NCBI GenBank assembly: GCA_963965975.1
Contig: OZ014415.1
Coordinates: 7,541,057-7,605,056, forward strand
From: Xestospongia bergquistia
Lineage: Eukaryota; Porifera; Demospongiae; Haplosclerida; Petrosiidae
Reading direction: 5' to 3'
DNA: 64,000 nucleotides
Part shown: piece by piece, positions 18,160 to 31,724 of the stretch
Numbering within the stretch: position 1 is the stretch's first letter
Layout: the number at the start of each line of letters is the position of its first letter
The notes under the pieces: model-generated
What the model was told of the DNA's origin: nothing
The model's input: the letters and a program-made list of their open reading frames with translations, nothing else
The model's database searches: none
Translations under genes and position numbers: made by a program

Positions 18160-18925
18160 GAGAACATCAGAGAACTGAGAACAATCAATCCATCAGTGAA
18201 CTGAGAAGAATCAAAATATCAGTGAACTGGAACAATCAATCCATTGGAGAACTGAACAATCAAAATATCAGAGAACTGAAAGCAATCAATCCATCAGTGA
18301 ACTGAGAAGAATCAAAATATCAGTGAACTGGAACAATCAATCCATTGCAGAACTGAACAATCAAAATATCAGAGAATTGAAAACAATCAATCCATCAGTG
18401 AACTGAGAAGAATCAAAATATCAGTGAACTGGAACAATCAATCCATTGGAGAACTGAACAATCAAAATATCAGAGAACTGAAAACAATCAATCCATCAGT
18501 GAACTGAGAAGAATCAAAATATCAGTGAACTGGAACAATCAATCCATTGCAGAACTGAACAATCAAAATATCAGAGAACTGAAAGCAATCAATCCATCAG
18601 AGAACTGAGAACAATCAAAATATCAGAGAACTGAAAACAATCAATCCATCAGTGAACTGAGAAGAATCAAAATATCAGTGAACTGGAACAATCAATCCAT
18701 TGGAGAACTGAATAATCAAAATATCAGAGAACTGAAACAATCAATCCATCAGTGAACTGAGAAGAATCAAAATATCAGTGAACTGGAACAATCAATCCAT
18801 TGGAGAACTGAACAATCAAAATATCAGAGAACTGAAAGCAATCAATCCATCAGAGAACTGAGAACAAGCAAAATATCAGAGAGCTGAGAACAATCAAAAT
18901 ATCAGAGAACTGAGAACAATCAAAG
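18160..18925. repeat. Minisatellite with 26-bp base unit and higher-order period
   Basis: About 29 copies of a 24-27 bp unit of the type 'atcaaaatatcagagaactg' plus 'agaaca'. Variant units ('aatcaatccatcagtgaact', 'aatcaatccattggagaact', 'aatcaaaatatcagtgaact') follow one another in a fixed order, giving a higher-order period of roughly 105 bp. It ends abruptly at 18925. Confidence 0.9.
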
Positions 18926-19061
18926 ACGAGTCGTAGCGACGAAGACCCACGAGGGGTCTGTGAACTTGCCTAACCTTGAAACATGAAGTCCTTTTATGTT
19001 ATCAAGTCATCTCTGTCATACTTCATTTTGACAAACACAAGGCACAAACCAGTGACAATTT

Positions 19062-19138
19062 GGCGGGAAATGCCACCACACTACTACTATGTAATTTTTG
19101 GCTCGTCTGGCGTGTGCTAGTGGCTGATATTTCCCGCC
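19062..19138. mobile_element. MITE-like hairpin with GGCGGGAAAT ends
   Basis: GGCGGGAAAT at 19062-19071 and its exact reverse complement at 19129-19138 bound a 77-bp segment. The inner flanks also partly pair (GCCACCAC against GTGCTAGTGGC). It may be a tiny non-autonomous DNA transposon or just a hairpin. No clear target-site duplication was identified. Confidence 0.45.
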
Positions 19139-20209
19139 ATAATGGTGGTCACGCGTTTCCTTGCTAGGTGTGTACACGTGCTCTTGATAATGTGGTTTAA
19201 TTTCCGTTTTAATATTTATTTTAATCAAGTTCTTCCTTTAGATATTTTCTTTTAACGTTTATTATTTAATTTGCTGTTTGTTAATAATTTAAGTTTAGGG
19301 TTCAGTGTCTATCAATACACACAAATTTATTTTTACGTATTATAAAATTGTATTGAAACATTTTAATTTACTAGTGCTGATGAAAAATGTAGATGTGTGC
19401 TAACTGTGCTTTTTATTATTGGACTCTCCTTGACTAGACTGGAGAACTTTCAATTTTCCTGACAAGATCAACTCTGAAGCAAAAGCACCCACTATAGATA
19501 CATAGATACTTACCATTAGTATCATCAAACTGACAATAATTTTAAAATAATATTAAATGTTCAGGATAAATTTGTAATATCAATTATTTTCATATATTGA
19601 GTAGGCTGTTACTCTTGCTAATCAAACCAGAGACAAACATACCATTATAAGCATTAACTAGATCTAGACAGAGTCCAAAATAGAACTCTTCTGGACTGAT
19701 ACCCATTCCAATGTGACATTAACAATGTCAAGAAAGAGTAATTGGTTTTGTTAAAGTATACTTGGTCACTGATATAAGTATTGAACCCACAGTTTGCTAC
19801 TGTTTATTAATAGCAGAAGTATTGCAAATGAAATCATTAACATATGATCAATATATTTACTATATGGTACTAATATTGATAGTAATGGACAATTTGCTGG
19901 GTTTATTGTTTGTTTAATTCTTGTGTTTGTATTTATTGTATTATTCTTATTATGATGATGTACATGTCATAGATATTTTTATTATTAATTTTTTTAGATT
20001 TTAAATCTCAAATACAAATCTTAAATTATGAGAAAAGGTTAACAGTTTACAGGCTGCAATCAGCTGTAATATCATATTGTTCATTTTAGTAATACACTTC
20101 ATAGATGTATGTTTAAATTTAAAAGGATGAAGATGCATTTAGTTATGATGGAATGATGCTTTGCAGCAAAGTAGAACTAAAGATGTTTCAAAAATGAAGT
20201 GACTCAGTA

Positions 20210-20261
20210 AATTTGATCTCGAGATTATATTGCTAACAGTGTTTTAGTTCGAGATCAAATT
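20210..20261. repeat. Short inverted repeat
   Basis: AATTTGATCTCGA at 20210-20222 is the exact reverse complement of 20249-20261, giving a 52-bp hairpin just upstream of the gene B promoter region. Confidence 0.7.
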
Positions 20262-20379
20262 ATCCACTGTGATGGAAATTTAAATGTTAACAAAAAAATA
20301 CAATTTGCAATTGTCAAAAGGGTCGAAACATAAATTCTTAGTTAGGGGGTGAACCCCCTGTTAATTTTGGGGGTTCCCA

Positions 20380-20490
20380 GACGCTCACTCATTTTATTTG
20401 CGCACGTGGTTGTAGCTTATACCACAAGCCAGCGTTTCAGGATGACGTCTATTTGAAGATACAAATTTACTTTGCTGAGGTGTTTTCTTG
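20380..20490 (+). promoter_or_regulatory. Upstream region of gene B with CACGTG box
   Basis: CACGTG lies at 20403-20408, 83 nt before the start codon. It is followed by the leader 'acaaatttactttgctgagg', matching the leaders of A and C. A block about 45-60 nt further upstream ('cccctgttaattttgggggt') resembles the one preceding C at 27775. Confidence 0.5.
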
Positions 20491-21812
20491 ATGACTGGAC
20501 TACCTTTTTATCCTGAACTAAGGTGAGTCATTAGAAAGTTACCTGTTCAACTATTTTGTACTTATATTACTATAATAATATTGAATTTAAATAATCCCAT
20601 GAGTATATACTTTTGTATTACAGTAAGACTGACAATTATACTGCTATAAATGTGATGTGTTACTATATCAATCAATATGACTCTTTATGGACATCACCTA
20701 TCTGGCATCACATGATGGATATATGGTTAGTGACTAACTTATCAATATTTAAAATGTCATAATTACAATGAATTAAATGTATGAACATTACAAGGTCATG
20801 ATAGCAGTCATAATATTAGTTTTTTAAAAATAATATCAATTGAAGGTATGCTTGATTATTTTTATCTATTGCTTTTGTTCGTCTCCTATCATAAAAAGGT
20901 TTAAAATGTTTGTGACGCAGTCATCAATTATGTTATGACTACTATAGTAGTAGGTGTATGCGTTGTTTTCTCATTTAAGACAATATCAAAAAATTCAAGA
21001 TATTCTGTATGCATCACTGTTATTGGTTATTAGTAATTCAATATTTTAAAAATTCAATTTTTAAAAGTTTTTACATATTTTTCCAATAATAATGTTATTA
21101 TTATATTAGTATGTACAAATGATATTAGAGTGAGCCATATGTATGACTTCAGTGTTTTTTATTGTGGTATAAAGATTAGAGTTCAGATTACTCACATTTT
21201 AATTAGACACCGTAGTAGAGTAAATGTGTATTTTAAACTGTTTGTGTTTCAATTTAATAATATTCTGTAAATATAGAACTTATTAAAATTCTAATATGTC
21301 ATTGAACCCTATATACTATATATTGAGACACTAGTACTGATATATGTATAACCTGATTCATCTTTAGTTTCTGATGTAATTGACTAAACTCCAGTTATGT
21401 GTAGTATTATTAATGTAGTTACATAAAATATAATATCTAACTTGTTATAATTAATACATTAGGTACTGGAATTATAGTTATAATAATTCAGTAGTAATTT
21501 GTTTAAAAGAATACAAGCAAGATACCAACATATTACTAATATTATACTAATATTACATATTATTATTATATTATTGGGAAACATATTACTCCTACATAAT
21601 ACAAATTTGTAATATTGTTATTGTTATAAACATGTATCTTATTATAAAATAGCGTCTATGTAGAAAGGTACTTGTCAAGTTTTTGTGAAATTCCTTTCTT
21701 TCATAATGAAAGTATTTGAATAATGAGACTTTAAAATGCAATGTAGCCGCTTAATTAAAAGTTTTCTAGTGTAATGCACATTTATATATATATATATAAT
21801 ATTTACCCAAAT

Positions 21813-21867
<55 letters not shown>

Positions 21868-24800
21868 ATAAGTCACTGAAAGGTGATAATTGCTTTTCTG
21901 GATCCAAGAACCACAAGTATACAAAACCATGTGGTCAATCATTTGGAAAATGATACAATGACACAATAAAGTTGAAGAAATGAAAAAGCAGACATATTTA
22001 AAACAATTAAAAGATGTGTATAAGATGTCTAGAGCAGTGTGAAAGTGAATAAGATCAAAGACTAAGTCAGAAGCGTGGCATATAGAAATTATGTTACAAA
22101 TGGTAAAATTTATTATATTTATCCTAGTATTGGTAATAATATGATGTTATCAATAAGTCAGTAAATTGTACAATCTCTACATACCCATACATACATCTTC
22201 CTGTTATATGACCAGATATTGTATATAGTAATGGAAATACTTCATAGAGGACACTATGGATAAAGTCTATATAATATATACAAATGTAGCAAGTTTATTT
22301 TTAGTATTTAGTATTTTTAGTATTTAGTATTCTTTTTGTTGACAGATGTCTATGCACTTATTTGAAAGTGGAGCTGATATTAGTTTAAAAAAGGTATTCA
22401 ATAATGAATGCTTGCAGCTGTATTCTATTATATTGATAGATGGTACTTACTTTGTTGTATCCAGGCAACATTGTGTGGGTGGAGATCAGTGTCATAGCAC
22501 TGTCATCATTACAACTGCAGGTATTATTTGCTTAGTACATATTTTAAATATTTCTTGCATAGTTTATAGAATGTTTTATTATACATAATTAATATATCAT
22601 GTTATGCTGAGTTGGCTCTGTTTAAGTAAACCGTTTCCCTTAGTTTTCTTAAGTGTACCGGCTTTTGTTAAAGCCATTACAGGTATTCCTAGTCATTGTA
22701 GAAGATATAAGTTGATGTTTGAATCTTTTCTAGATGATATGAGTTGTCCTAAACAGGCTAAAAATGACCCTTATCGTCAAGAACCTGCTACCATTACTGA
22801 CACAGGTGTGTGGGTTTGAAATCAGCCTTTTAAATACTCCAAACTACTTGTGATAAGTTTTATGTACTAACTTTAATTCTATAATATGAATTAATGTTGA
22901 GTAGCAATTGTCTTTAGCCATTATAATATGTGTATCTACTTGTGTACTTTGTGCTAGACAGTCATTCTCATTATTGTTATGGCCTTTGTGTTATGTTTAT
23001 ATATTCAATTAATATTGTTGTAAGCAAATTTACCATCTTTGTCTACTGTACTGTAGCTATAAGTAAATATATAGTGAATACCTGGTGATGTTTCACATGT
23101 AGACAGTACTTTAATGCCACACCCATTATAATTAAATTCATGTAACTTACCATAATTGTAGTTTTAATTCTTATCTTCCATCAGTATAGCTATGATTATA
23201 AGTCTTTAGAGTTGAGACTTTTATGTACTTAATATTTATTAAATTCTCGTACATTGACACCATACATGGCCAACTTAGTTATACTTAAATTACTAGTTCA
23301 ATGAGAGATCTTTATTTTACTAGTTATCTCTAATTCCTTATAAGTATTAATCCTTACTTTATTTACTATAGACTGTTATGATGTGTCTGATATTCAAGAA
23401 GGAGGAGGTAAGAATAAATTTATTATAGATATCCTATATGATTTATTAGAAGAACCAAGTCATGATCTAGCATTTTCAAGGCTAAGTCAACAAGACAGCA
23501 TGAATGGAGAACCATCTTGTAAACATGAGTTATCACAAAATGGCCAACCAAATGAAACAGAGATCAACAATGAGACAAATATTACAAGTAATTGTTTTGC
23601 TTGTTTTTTAAGTCTTAATATTTATTATGAAATAACTTGTCACTATTTTCCTTTGTATAGTTTCTGACAATGCTTCTGTTCCTCCTGAAAGTAAGTCATT
23701 TACATGGAAATGTTAATACTTTAAGCAAAACAATACAGATATCAATCTTGAAGTACAAGTCACTGATATTCAAGAAGGAGGAGGTAAGAAGGCATTTATT
23801 ATAGGTGTCTTATATGATTTATTAGAAGAACCAAATATTGAGATGGTAATTTCAAAGCTAAGTCAACAAGACAACATGAATGGAAGGTCACCAAGTGACA
23901 CACAGATCAACAGTGAGACAAATATTACCAGTAATTTTTCCTGTGTATACTATAAAATTTGTTCTGAGATAATTCATTGCTATTTTTCTTTTATAGTTTC
24001 TAATGATCTTGCTGTTCCTCCACCTGAAAACAATACAGATATCAATCTTGAACCAAGAAGTCTATCAATAGGTATAATGTTCATAAGAATAGTAACAACA
24101 AAATTAAAATATTGTGTTAAGTATTTTTAATATGATAAAGAAGACATTCTCTCTTTTTTTGTATTGTGTTGTAGTACCAAACCAATCATTATACCAAATC
24201 TAATGTTTATGATGACTGTATTCTCAAACTTGTAGGTGGAGAATTAGTTGATCAACTAAAGGTTGCTTTTCTTGGTGAAAAAAGTGGTAAGTGACCATAC
24301 CACAAAAGAGTATAGTGTGTTAATGCTCTTTATTTAGTGGGTAAAACATCACTTATTACAAGATTGATGTACAACAGTCATGGTATACCATCTGTACGTG
24401 TAACATACATTTAATATATGAATTACATATTGTTAGAGTTATAATCACAGTCTATACTACTATTGATTGTCTGTATGTTATGTTATGTTCCTCTTTTTAG
24501 CCAACCATTGTTATTGACTTATTAATTAAAACCATTTCCTTGGGTAATAAAACAGTTAAGTTAACATGTTGAGAAGATATCATTCTTTTGCACCACTAGG
24601 TCAAACTTGAGTTATGGGATACTGCTGGTCAAGAGAGATTTCAATCAATTGTTTCCACTCATATCAAAAATTCATCTATTGGTGTTGTTGTTTATGACAT
24701 CACTGGTTAGTTACAGTTACCATAGTGAACAAATATAACTACTATTAATATGGTGTACTTTGCTTTACATCAGTACTTATCACTTTTATAACTGAGAGTA

Positions 24801-26652
24801 ACTACTATTAGTTTAACAGTGGTATACAACCAATATACCTAACATCATGTTATAGACATATGCAGTGTTTGAAACATGATTAGTGTTAAAATCAAGCAGG
24901 GATTGTAGAATGGAAACTTTGTGTTTATGTTTTAGGGTTTAGGAATGTATTAGGGTGTGGTCTAATATAACAAACATTGATTAATTTTGACCCGATCACT
25001 TCTTATACACACATTGGACAAGTTTTATCTTAATGTAGAATTATTAGTGTACAGCTGCTTAAATCATTTTTACAGTAATATACAGATGTAGTATATTTAG
25101 CTACTACCTGTATTATAGAGACAATTTATTTGGTAGTTTTGTTAGAGAAAGATTCCTTATTCTTTTAACTGGTTTCAACATGAAAATATTTTCTATGGTA
25201 CAATCCATTGTATGCTTAGGTCTAGCTATGATATAGTGTTTTAGGTCCTAGTTCGTTACAGACCTTTTCTTGCTCATGACTTTTTCAAGCATAACTACTA
25301 GTTAGCTGTAGTTATACTGTAAACATATATCTTGAGCAAACTATTGCTTTAAAATATCATATGTCGGCTCCTATCTTACTCTGGTGTATTAATGAATACA
25401 AAAGAATGTTTATCTTCATAGATTGTAAATCATTTGATGCAGCAGATGGTGTGTGATGGATGGATGGATGGATTTACTATAATGTACCAAATTTTGTCAG
25501 TCAGTCATTGCTATTGAGAGTCATATAACTGTACAATGTTATTATAGGGTCAAAGTTTAATCAATATTATTATTAATGAATACAAAAATTGTTTATTTTC
25601 ATAGATCGTAAATCATTTGATGCAGTAGATAGATTCGTAGTACAAGTACGAGAAGTATGTCATGATAATGTTGCCATTCTTATAGTAGGAAACAAAGTGG
25701 ATTTACAAGTACAGATATATCTTAACTAATATGTTGCTAAATTTTAACTAGAACAGGAGACAGATTACAAAAGCAGAAGGAGAAAGAAAGGCTACAGAAT
25801 TAAAAGCAGATTTTGGTGAAACTTCAGCAAAGACTGGATTCAATGTTAAAGATGTGAGTTCAATTACATATACCTTGATATTTTTGGACATTGAAGAAAC
25901 ATGTGTACTTTACTGTTCAACTATGCTTAAGTATGACTGTAAAAATAAACAGAATATAAACAATATTAACACATACATAGTACACCAGTACTGACACATA
26001 CATAGTACACCAGTATTGACACATACATGTACACCAGTATTGATACATATATTGTACACCAGTATTGACACATATATTGTACACCAGTATTGACACATAT
26101 ATTGTACACCAGCATTGACACATACATTGTACACCAGTACTGACTGACACATATATTGTACACCAGTATTGACACATACATTGTACACCAGTACTTACTG
26201 ACACATATATTGTACACCAGTATTGACACATACATAGTACACCAGTATTGACACATGCATAGTACACCAGTATTGATACATACATAGTACACCAGCATTG
26301 ACACATACATAGTACACTATTACTGACATATACCTAGTAAACCAACATTTACACATACATAGTAGACCACTGTTGATACATCTATTAATATTAATATGTA
26401 TTTTCTAGCTGTTGACAAGAGTAGTTCTGTCTTATATTGATATGAGGGACAATCAAACTATTGATCTAGGAGAACATAGCAGTATCCTTTTATTATATGT
26501 ATTTATTGATCATATCAACCACCATGTTGTGTATTTCCTTTTGCATTATTGCTATGATTTCTTAACTGAACTGTACTTTAGCAATTAGAATGTTTGCTGG
26601 TCAGTCTTCTGTCATATCACCAAGACGCCGTCATCTTAGATGTCGGTGTTAA
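20491..26652 (+). CDS. Gene B: Rab6-like small GTPase with divergent N-terminal extension
   Basis: The start exon 20491-20522 ([10 protein letters not shown]) joins exon 20624-20725 in phase, as in A. GTPase exons: 24236-24286, 24338-24393, 24501-24554, 24600-24705, 25605-25708, 25752-25853, 26409-26481, 26582-26652. They encode P-loop GEKSVGKTS, switch I PTIVID, G3 WDTAGQE, G4 GNKVDL, G5 ETSAK and tail RRRHLRCRC, a CXC prenylation end preceded by a basic stretch. The N-terminal linker is best preserved here: an open frame from 22346 ([13 protein letters not shown] to VIITTAG), an exon reading [20 protein letters not shown] (about 22682-22805) and a block from 23372 ([11 protein letters not shown] to NETNIT). 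These have no recognised domain. The last intron, 26482-26581, has donor GTATCCTT and branch-like TTTCTTAAC at 26558, the signature of a U12-type intron. Confidence 0.78.
21784..21866. repeat. (TA)n microsatellite, two runs
   Basis: Two alternating TA runs, about 21784-21800 and 21818-21866, in the first long intron-like stretch of gene B. They are longer than the run in gene A. Confidence 0.9.
25422..25458 (+). pseudogene. Truncated duplicate of a GTPase exon in gene B
   Basis: After a good acceptor (ttcatag) the sequence reads [10 protein letters not shown], matching the start of the true exon at 25605 ([10 protein letters not shown]). It then breaks into a GGAT microsatellite. The intron sequence before both copies is alike (aatgaatacaaaa.. 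then ttcatag). It is a partial intragenic duplication. Its inclusion would disrupt the frame, so it should be skipped or act as a poison exon. Confidence 0.7.
25966..26385. repeat. 25-bp minisatellite in a gene B intron
   Basis: About 15 copies of 'tacaccagtattgacacata' plus 'catag' or 'tattg', with decayed copies at the 3' end. It sits in the intron between the ETSAK exon and the next exon (LLTRVVL). The same repeat is at the same intron position in C (a few copies), E (about two copies) and F (about 40). The 92-129 residue reverse-strand frames here are repeat translations. Confidence 0.9.
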
Positions 26653-26764
26653 AAATTGGTAATTAGATTGTTGTAATGACTTCATTTTTCATGTCTTTTA
26701 ATTGTTTAGCCTCTGATTACAAACTAGCTGTAACTACTTCATAATATACTATTGGTGTCCAACA

Positions 26765-26850
26765 ATGCTACAGTCAGTCATATTGCTATATCTCAGACAT
26801 ATTGCTATATCTCAGAAATATTGCTATATCTCAGACATATTGCTATATTG
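26765..26850. repeat. Short repeat 'catattgctatatctcaga'
   Basis: About four copies of a 19-20 bp unit downstream of gene B. Other copies of this 3' flank do not carry the repeat. Confidence 0.8.
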
Positions 26851-27049
26851 ATTGTATAAATTTATATATTGCGTACAAGTCAGAATGTCTACTTCATGTT
26901 AAGTGCCTGAACCTATTCCTGAGTACAACAGTTAACAATGTGTCTATTGTAAAGGTATAGTGTAGTCTTATAAGCCCAGAACCTTTGCTTAGAGAGGAAG
27001 GGTCTGACCTGGCAAAACTAAGTATAGATCAGGTATTGCTTGGGAAAAT

Positions 27050-27480
27050 TATGCTTGGGTCACCAGGAGACCATAGTTCTAAATGTTGGTGTTTATATTA
27101 GTAATTGGATTGTTGTAATGACTTTATTTTTCAATTATGTTTTAATTATTTAGCCTCTGATCATGAACTAGATACATTAAATGAACACTTCGTAAAAAGT
27201 ATGAATTTTTTAAACATTTTCTGACTATGTTATTATCAGACACAATGTTCTGTCTCTGATAATGTATTGAAACAAGTTATAATTATTTCTATCCCAGCTT
27301 ATGATTTTATTTGAACATTGTCAATGAAATATCTCTTTGGTAACTGTTGTGATTCGTTGTATACATTACCATCAAAGCACATTAGAGTGTCTGCTTCAAA
27401 TTAAGTGTCAGAATCTACACCTGAATACAACAGTTAACAATATGTCTACTTGTAAAGGTATAAACCAGGCTTTGCTTGGC
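27050..27480 (+). other. Orphan duplicate of a Rab 3' flank
   Basis: This stretch matches the sequence after the gene F stop (54405-54830). It begins within the F-type tail ('caccaggagacca.agttctaaatg') and continues through 'tcatgaactagatacatyaaatgaacact' and 'cacctgaatacaacagttaac'. No GTPase exons precede it here. It is a leftover of an unequal exchange or a deleted copy between B and C. Confidence 0.7.
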
Positions 27481-27769
27481 TAAATTAGTCTTGGGTTACC
27501 TTTGCACCAACACTTCTCACTGCTTTACAAAAAGAAGTCTATCCATAATAGTAATGGTAAAAGACATTTAATTGGTTTATTTTTTGATTTTATTGTCACT
27601 ATTGTAATTATTATAATTATTATAATTATTATGCTGTCGCAGATAATATATATATTATAGAATATTATCCTTGATGGGCAAATTCTAAATTTGCCATGAT
27701 AGGTTATCACCAAGGTGATATAATATAAAAAGGGGTTAAAATGTCTTGAGCAAAAATGCTTAGTTTAGG

Positions 27770-27896
27770 GAGCCCCCCTGTTAAATTTGGGAACGACCCC
27801 GACAAAAATTAAAATTTCTACCAGCACGTGGTTCTGGGTGACCAGGAAAATGTTTTAATTGAGGATACAACTTTACCTTATTGAGGTGTTCTCTTG
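27770..27896 (+). promoter_or_regulatory. Upstream region of gene C with CACGTG box
   Basis: CACGTG is at 27825-27830, within 'ccagcacgtggttctggg', 67 nt before the start codon. It is followed by 'ttgaggatacaactttacct', the leader also found in gene A. Confidence 0.5.
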
Positions 27897-30800
27897 ATGA
27901 CTAGATTACCTTATAATCCCAAACTAAGGTGAGTTTGTAAAGAACTACATCTTCAACTATTTTATACTTATATATTACTATAATAATATTGAATAAAAAT
28001 AACCAAATATACGTATATACTTTTGTACTACAGTAAGACTGTCACTTATACTATTAAAAACGTGATGTGTTACTATATCAATCAACATAACTCTTCACCT
28101 ATCTGGCATCATGTGATGGAAGTCTTGGTAGTGGCCAACTTATCAATATTTCAAATGTCATAATAACTAAAACCAAAACTGAATGGAACATATTAACTTC
28201 ACAAGGTATGATAGTAGTCATAATAATATTAGATTTTCTTATGCAATATCAATTGAAAATCTGTGTTTGATTGTTTTTACTTACTTCTTTTGTGTTTCTC
28301 CTCTCATCCAAAAGCTTCCTCTCCTAGAAATATTTGTGACACAATCAACTGTTGTGTTATGACTACCATAATAGGTGTATGCATTGTTCTCTCATTTAAG
28401 ACAACATCAAAATTCTTTATTACACACATCGCTGTTATTGGTTATTAGTAATTCAATATTTTAAAAATTCGATTTTTTCAAGCTATTACATACATCACTG
28501 TTATTATTATATTAGTATGTACAAATGATATTAGACTAAACCATATATATTACTCACTGTTTGTTGTGGTTGTGTAAGGTTTAGAGTACAGATGACTCAT
28601 ACTTTACATAGACAGCGTATATTTTAGTAAAGGTATATTTTAAACTATTTGTGTTCAGTTTGACAGGAGTATCTATACTTCGTAATTGTAGATATCATAA
28701 AAACCATAGTATCTCATTGAACCCTGTATATTGAGACACTAGTGCTGATGTATGTAAAATCTGATTCATCTTTAGCTTCTGATATAATGGACTAAATGCC
28801 AGTTATATGTAGTATTATTAATGTAAGATAGAATAACTAACTTGTTATAATATAGTTTAATGCATTAGACACTGGAATTATAGTACATTATACTTATAGT
28901 TTGGTAGTAACTTGTTAAAAAGAGTACAAACAAGATAGTAACATCATCAAACATATTACTCTTACATAATACAACATAACAAATTAGTTTGTAATGTTAC
29001 TATTGTTATAGATATGTCACTCATTATGAAATGGTATGTATGTAGAGAGGCAGTTGTCAGGTTTTAAGAAATTCCTTTCTTTCAATAAAAAAAATGTTTG
29101 AATAATGAGACTTTTGAAAGTGCAAATAACAATGAAATAAACTTAAAGAAAGGAAAAACCAGACATATTTAAAACAATTTAAAGATGTGTATAAGATGTC
29201 TAGAGCAGTGAGAAAGTGAATAAGATCAAAGACTAAGTTAGAAGCTTGGTATATAGAAATTATGTTACAAATGTTAAAGTTTACTATTGTTATCTTGGAC
29301 AGACTAGATATCAAAGCCACATATGTTATTAAATCTAGTTTATCACTATGTGAGACAAACCCTGCATATCTATGTATTTCTTAGTAATAAAATTATTAAT
29401 AATTGTTATGAAATTATCTTATAACAATAAGAAATAAGTCAGTAAATTGTACAATCTCTACATACCCAGTGAGTGTTACCACATCTTCCTTGTAGATGAC
29501 CAGATATTGTATATATAGTAGTGGAAATGTGTCATAAGGGACACTATGAGTAAAGTCTATATAATAGATATAGTGAGTTTAGTTTTAATATTTATTATTC
29601 TTTATGTAGACAAATGTCTATGCACTTACTTCAAAGTGGAACTGATATTAATAAAAAAAGATAGCCAAAGTATGAATGAATACTTGTAGCTGTGTACCAT
29701 TTTGTTGATAGTTAGTTATCATTGTTTGGGTGGAGATCAGTGTCTTGTCATTATTACACAACTACAGGTATTGTTTGTTTAGTACATATTTGTCTTACGT
29801 AGTTTATTGAATGTTCTATATATACATAATTGTTATGTTATGGTATGCTGAATCAGCTCTTTGTCAGTAAGGCTTTTCTCTTAGTTTGGTGAGTGTACTG
29901 CTTTTTATTGCTATTAGTGGTATTCCTAGTCATTATAGAAGATATAAGTTAATGTTTGAATCTTTTCTAGATGATATGAGTTGCCCTAAACAAGCAAAAA
30001 ATGACCCTTATCGTCTAGAACCTGCTACCAATACTGACACAGGTATATGGGTTTCAGATCAGGCTTTAAATACTCCAAACTATTCGTGATAAGTTTTATT
30101 AACAAACACTGATTCTGTAACAATGTTAATGTCGAATTACATTTATGAATAAAGCCTTTAGCTATGATAATATGAAGCCAAATTTATGTCAGACAATCAG
30201 TCCCTTAATTGTTATGATCCTTGTGCTATTGTTGTAAGCAAGTTTTACTATCTTGGCTTACTGTACTGTAGTTGTACAGCTAGTGGTGTTTTGTTGTCAC
30301 ATGATTGTCAAGGCCACACCCATTATAATTAGATTTATGTCAATGATGTTATATATTATGCATGTGGTTTTAAATGCCTCTGCCAACACCATTGGTATAG
30401 CTAGAACTACAGGTCTTGAAACAATCCTTTTTTGAGTTATTTAACAAGCGGCATAATGTTAATGATATTAATTAAGTTAAGCTCATAGTGCTTATTTAGT
30501 GTATCTCTTAAATATCTGGTCATGTTTTGTTGTCACATGGAGATAGTACTTTAATGCCACACCCATTATAATTAAATTCATGTCATTTGCCACAAATCTT
30601 ATCTCCCACCAGCATCACTATAAGTCTTATGATTATAAGACTTTAGACAATCTGCTTGTGTACTTAGTAATTATTAACTTTTCATACAGTGATGCCATAC
30701 ATAGTTATAGTTTAATTACTAGTTCAATGAGAGATCTTTATTTTACTAGTTATCTCTAATTCCTTATATAAGTATTAATCCTTACTTTATTACATTAGAT

Positions 30801-31687
30801 CGTTATGACATCACTGATATTCAAGAAGGAGTAGGTAAGAAGACATTTATTATAGATATCTTATATAATTAATTAGAAGAGCCAAGTCATGATCTAGCAT
30901 TTTCAAGGCTAAGTCAACAAGATAGCATGAATGGAGAACCATCTTGTAATCATGAGTTATCACAAAATGACCAACCAAATGAAACAGAGATCAACAATGA
31001 GACAAATATTACAAGTAATTGTTTTGCTTGTTTTTTAAGTCTTAATATTTATTATGAAATAACTCGTCATTATTTTCCTTTGTACAGTTCCTGACAATGC
31101 TGCTGTTCCTCCTGAAAGTAAAGATATCAATCTTGAAGTACAAGGTGAACAACCTCTTGAACTAAGAAGTCTGTCAACAGGTATATTGTTCATTTGATTA
31201 GTCTAGTACTAATAAATAGCATGTTATTAATGATCTGCTAATTAAGAACAAAACTAATTTCCATTACAAGAACTGTATTTATTAAAGATAAATTGTCATC
31301 AATGTCTTTCCTAAGAATAGTTCATGTACCAGCACAATTAAAGAATGTATAAAGTATTTTTAATATGATAAAGAAGACATTGTCTTTGAATATTTATAAT
31401 GACTGTATTTTCAAACTTGTAGGTGGAGAAATAGTTTATCAACTAAAAGTCGTTTTTCTTGGTGATGGAAGTGGTAAGTGATCACATCACAAAAGAGTAT
31501 GCTATGTTAATACTCTCTATTTAGTGGGTAAAACATCACTTATTACAAGATTTATGTACAACAGTTATGGTGAACCATCTGTACGTGTAACATACATTTA
31601 ATATATGAGCTATATACATATTATTAGAGTGATAATACTACTATTAATTATCTGTGTGTTATGTCTATACAGTCTATAATAATAGAC

Positions 31688-31724
<37 letters not shown>

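Larger units (their letters stand above)
18926..20340. other. Spacer between genes A and B
   Basis: No gene is seen. At 18926-18962 there is a compact GC-richer block with two small hairpins (GTCG-tag-CGAC, and AGACCC with GGGTCT). The rest is AT-rich unique sequence with two hairpins listed separately. The short frames at 18976 (+) and 19016 (-) overlap the 19062-19138 hairpin and have no family resemblance. Confidence 0.5.

Noticed and set aside
17852-18204. Overlapping frames on both strands around the GC hairpin
   Set aside because: They translate low-complexity and palindromic DNA, differ in all frames and lack any family resemblance.
18926-18962. Hammerhead-ribozyme-like core (GACGAG, stem, CGAAGAC)
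   Set aside because: The CUGANGA part starts with AA instead of CU and the GAAA box has an extra base, so the catalytic core is not complete.
25966-26385. CRISPR-like array
   Set aside because: The units are contiguous without unique spacers and the context is a eukaryotic intron.
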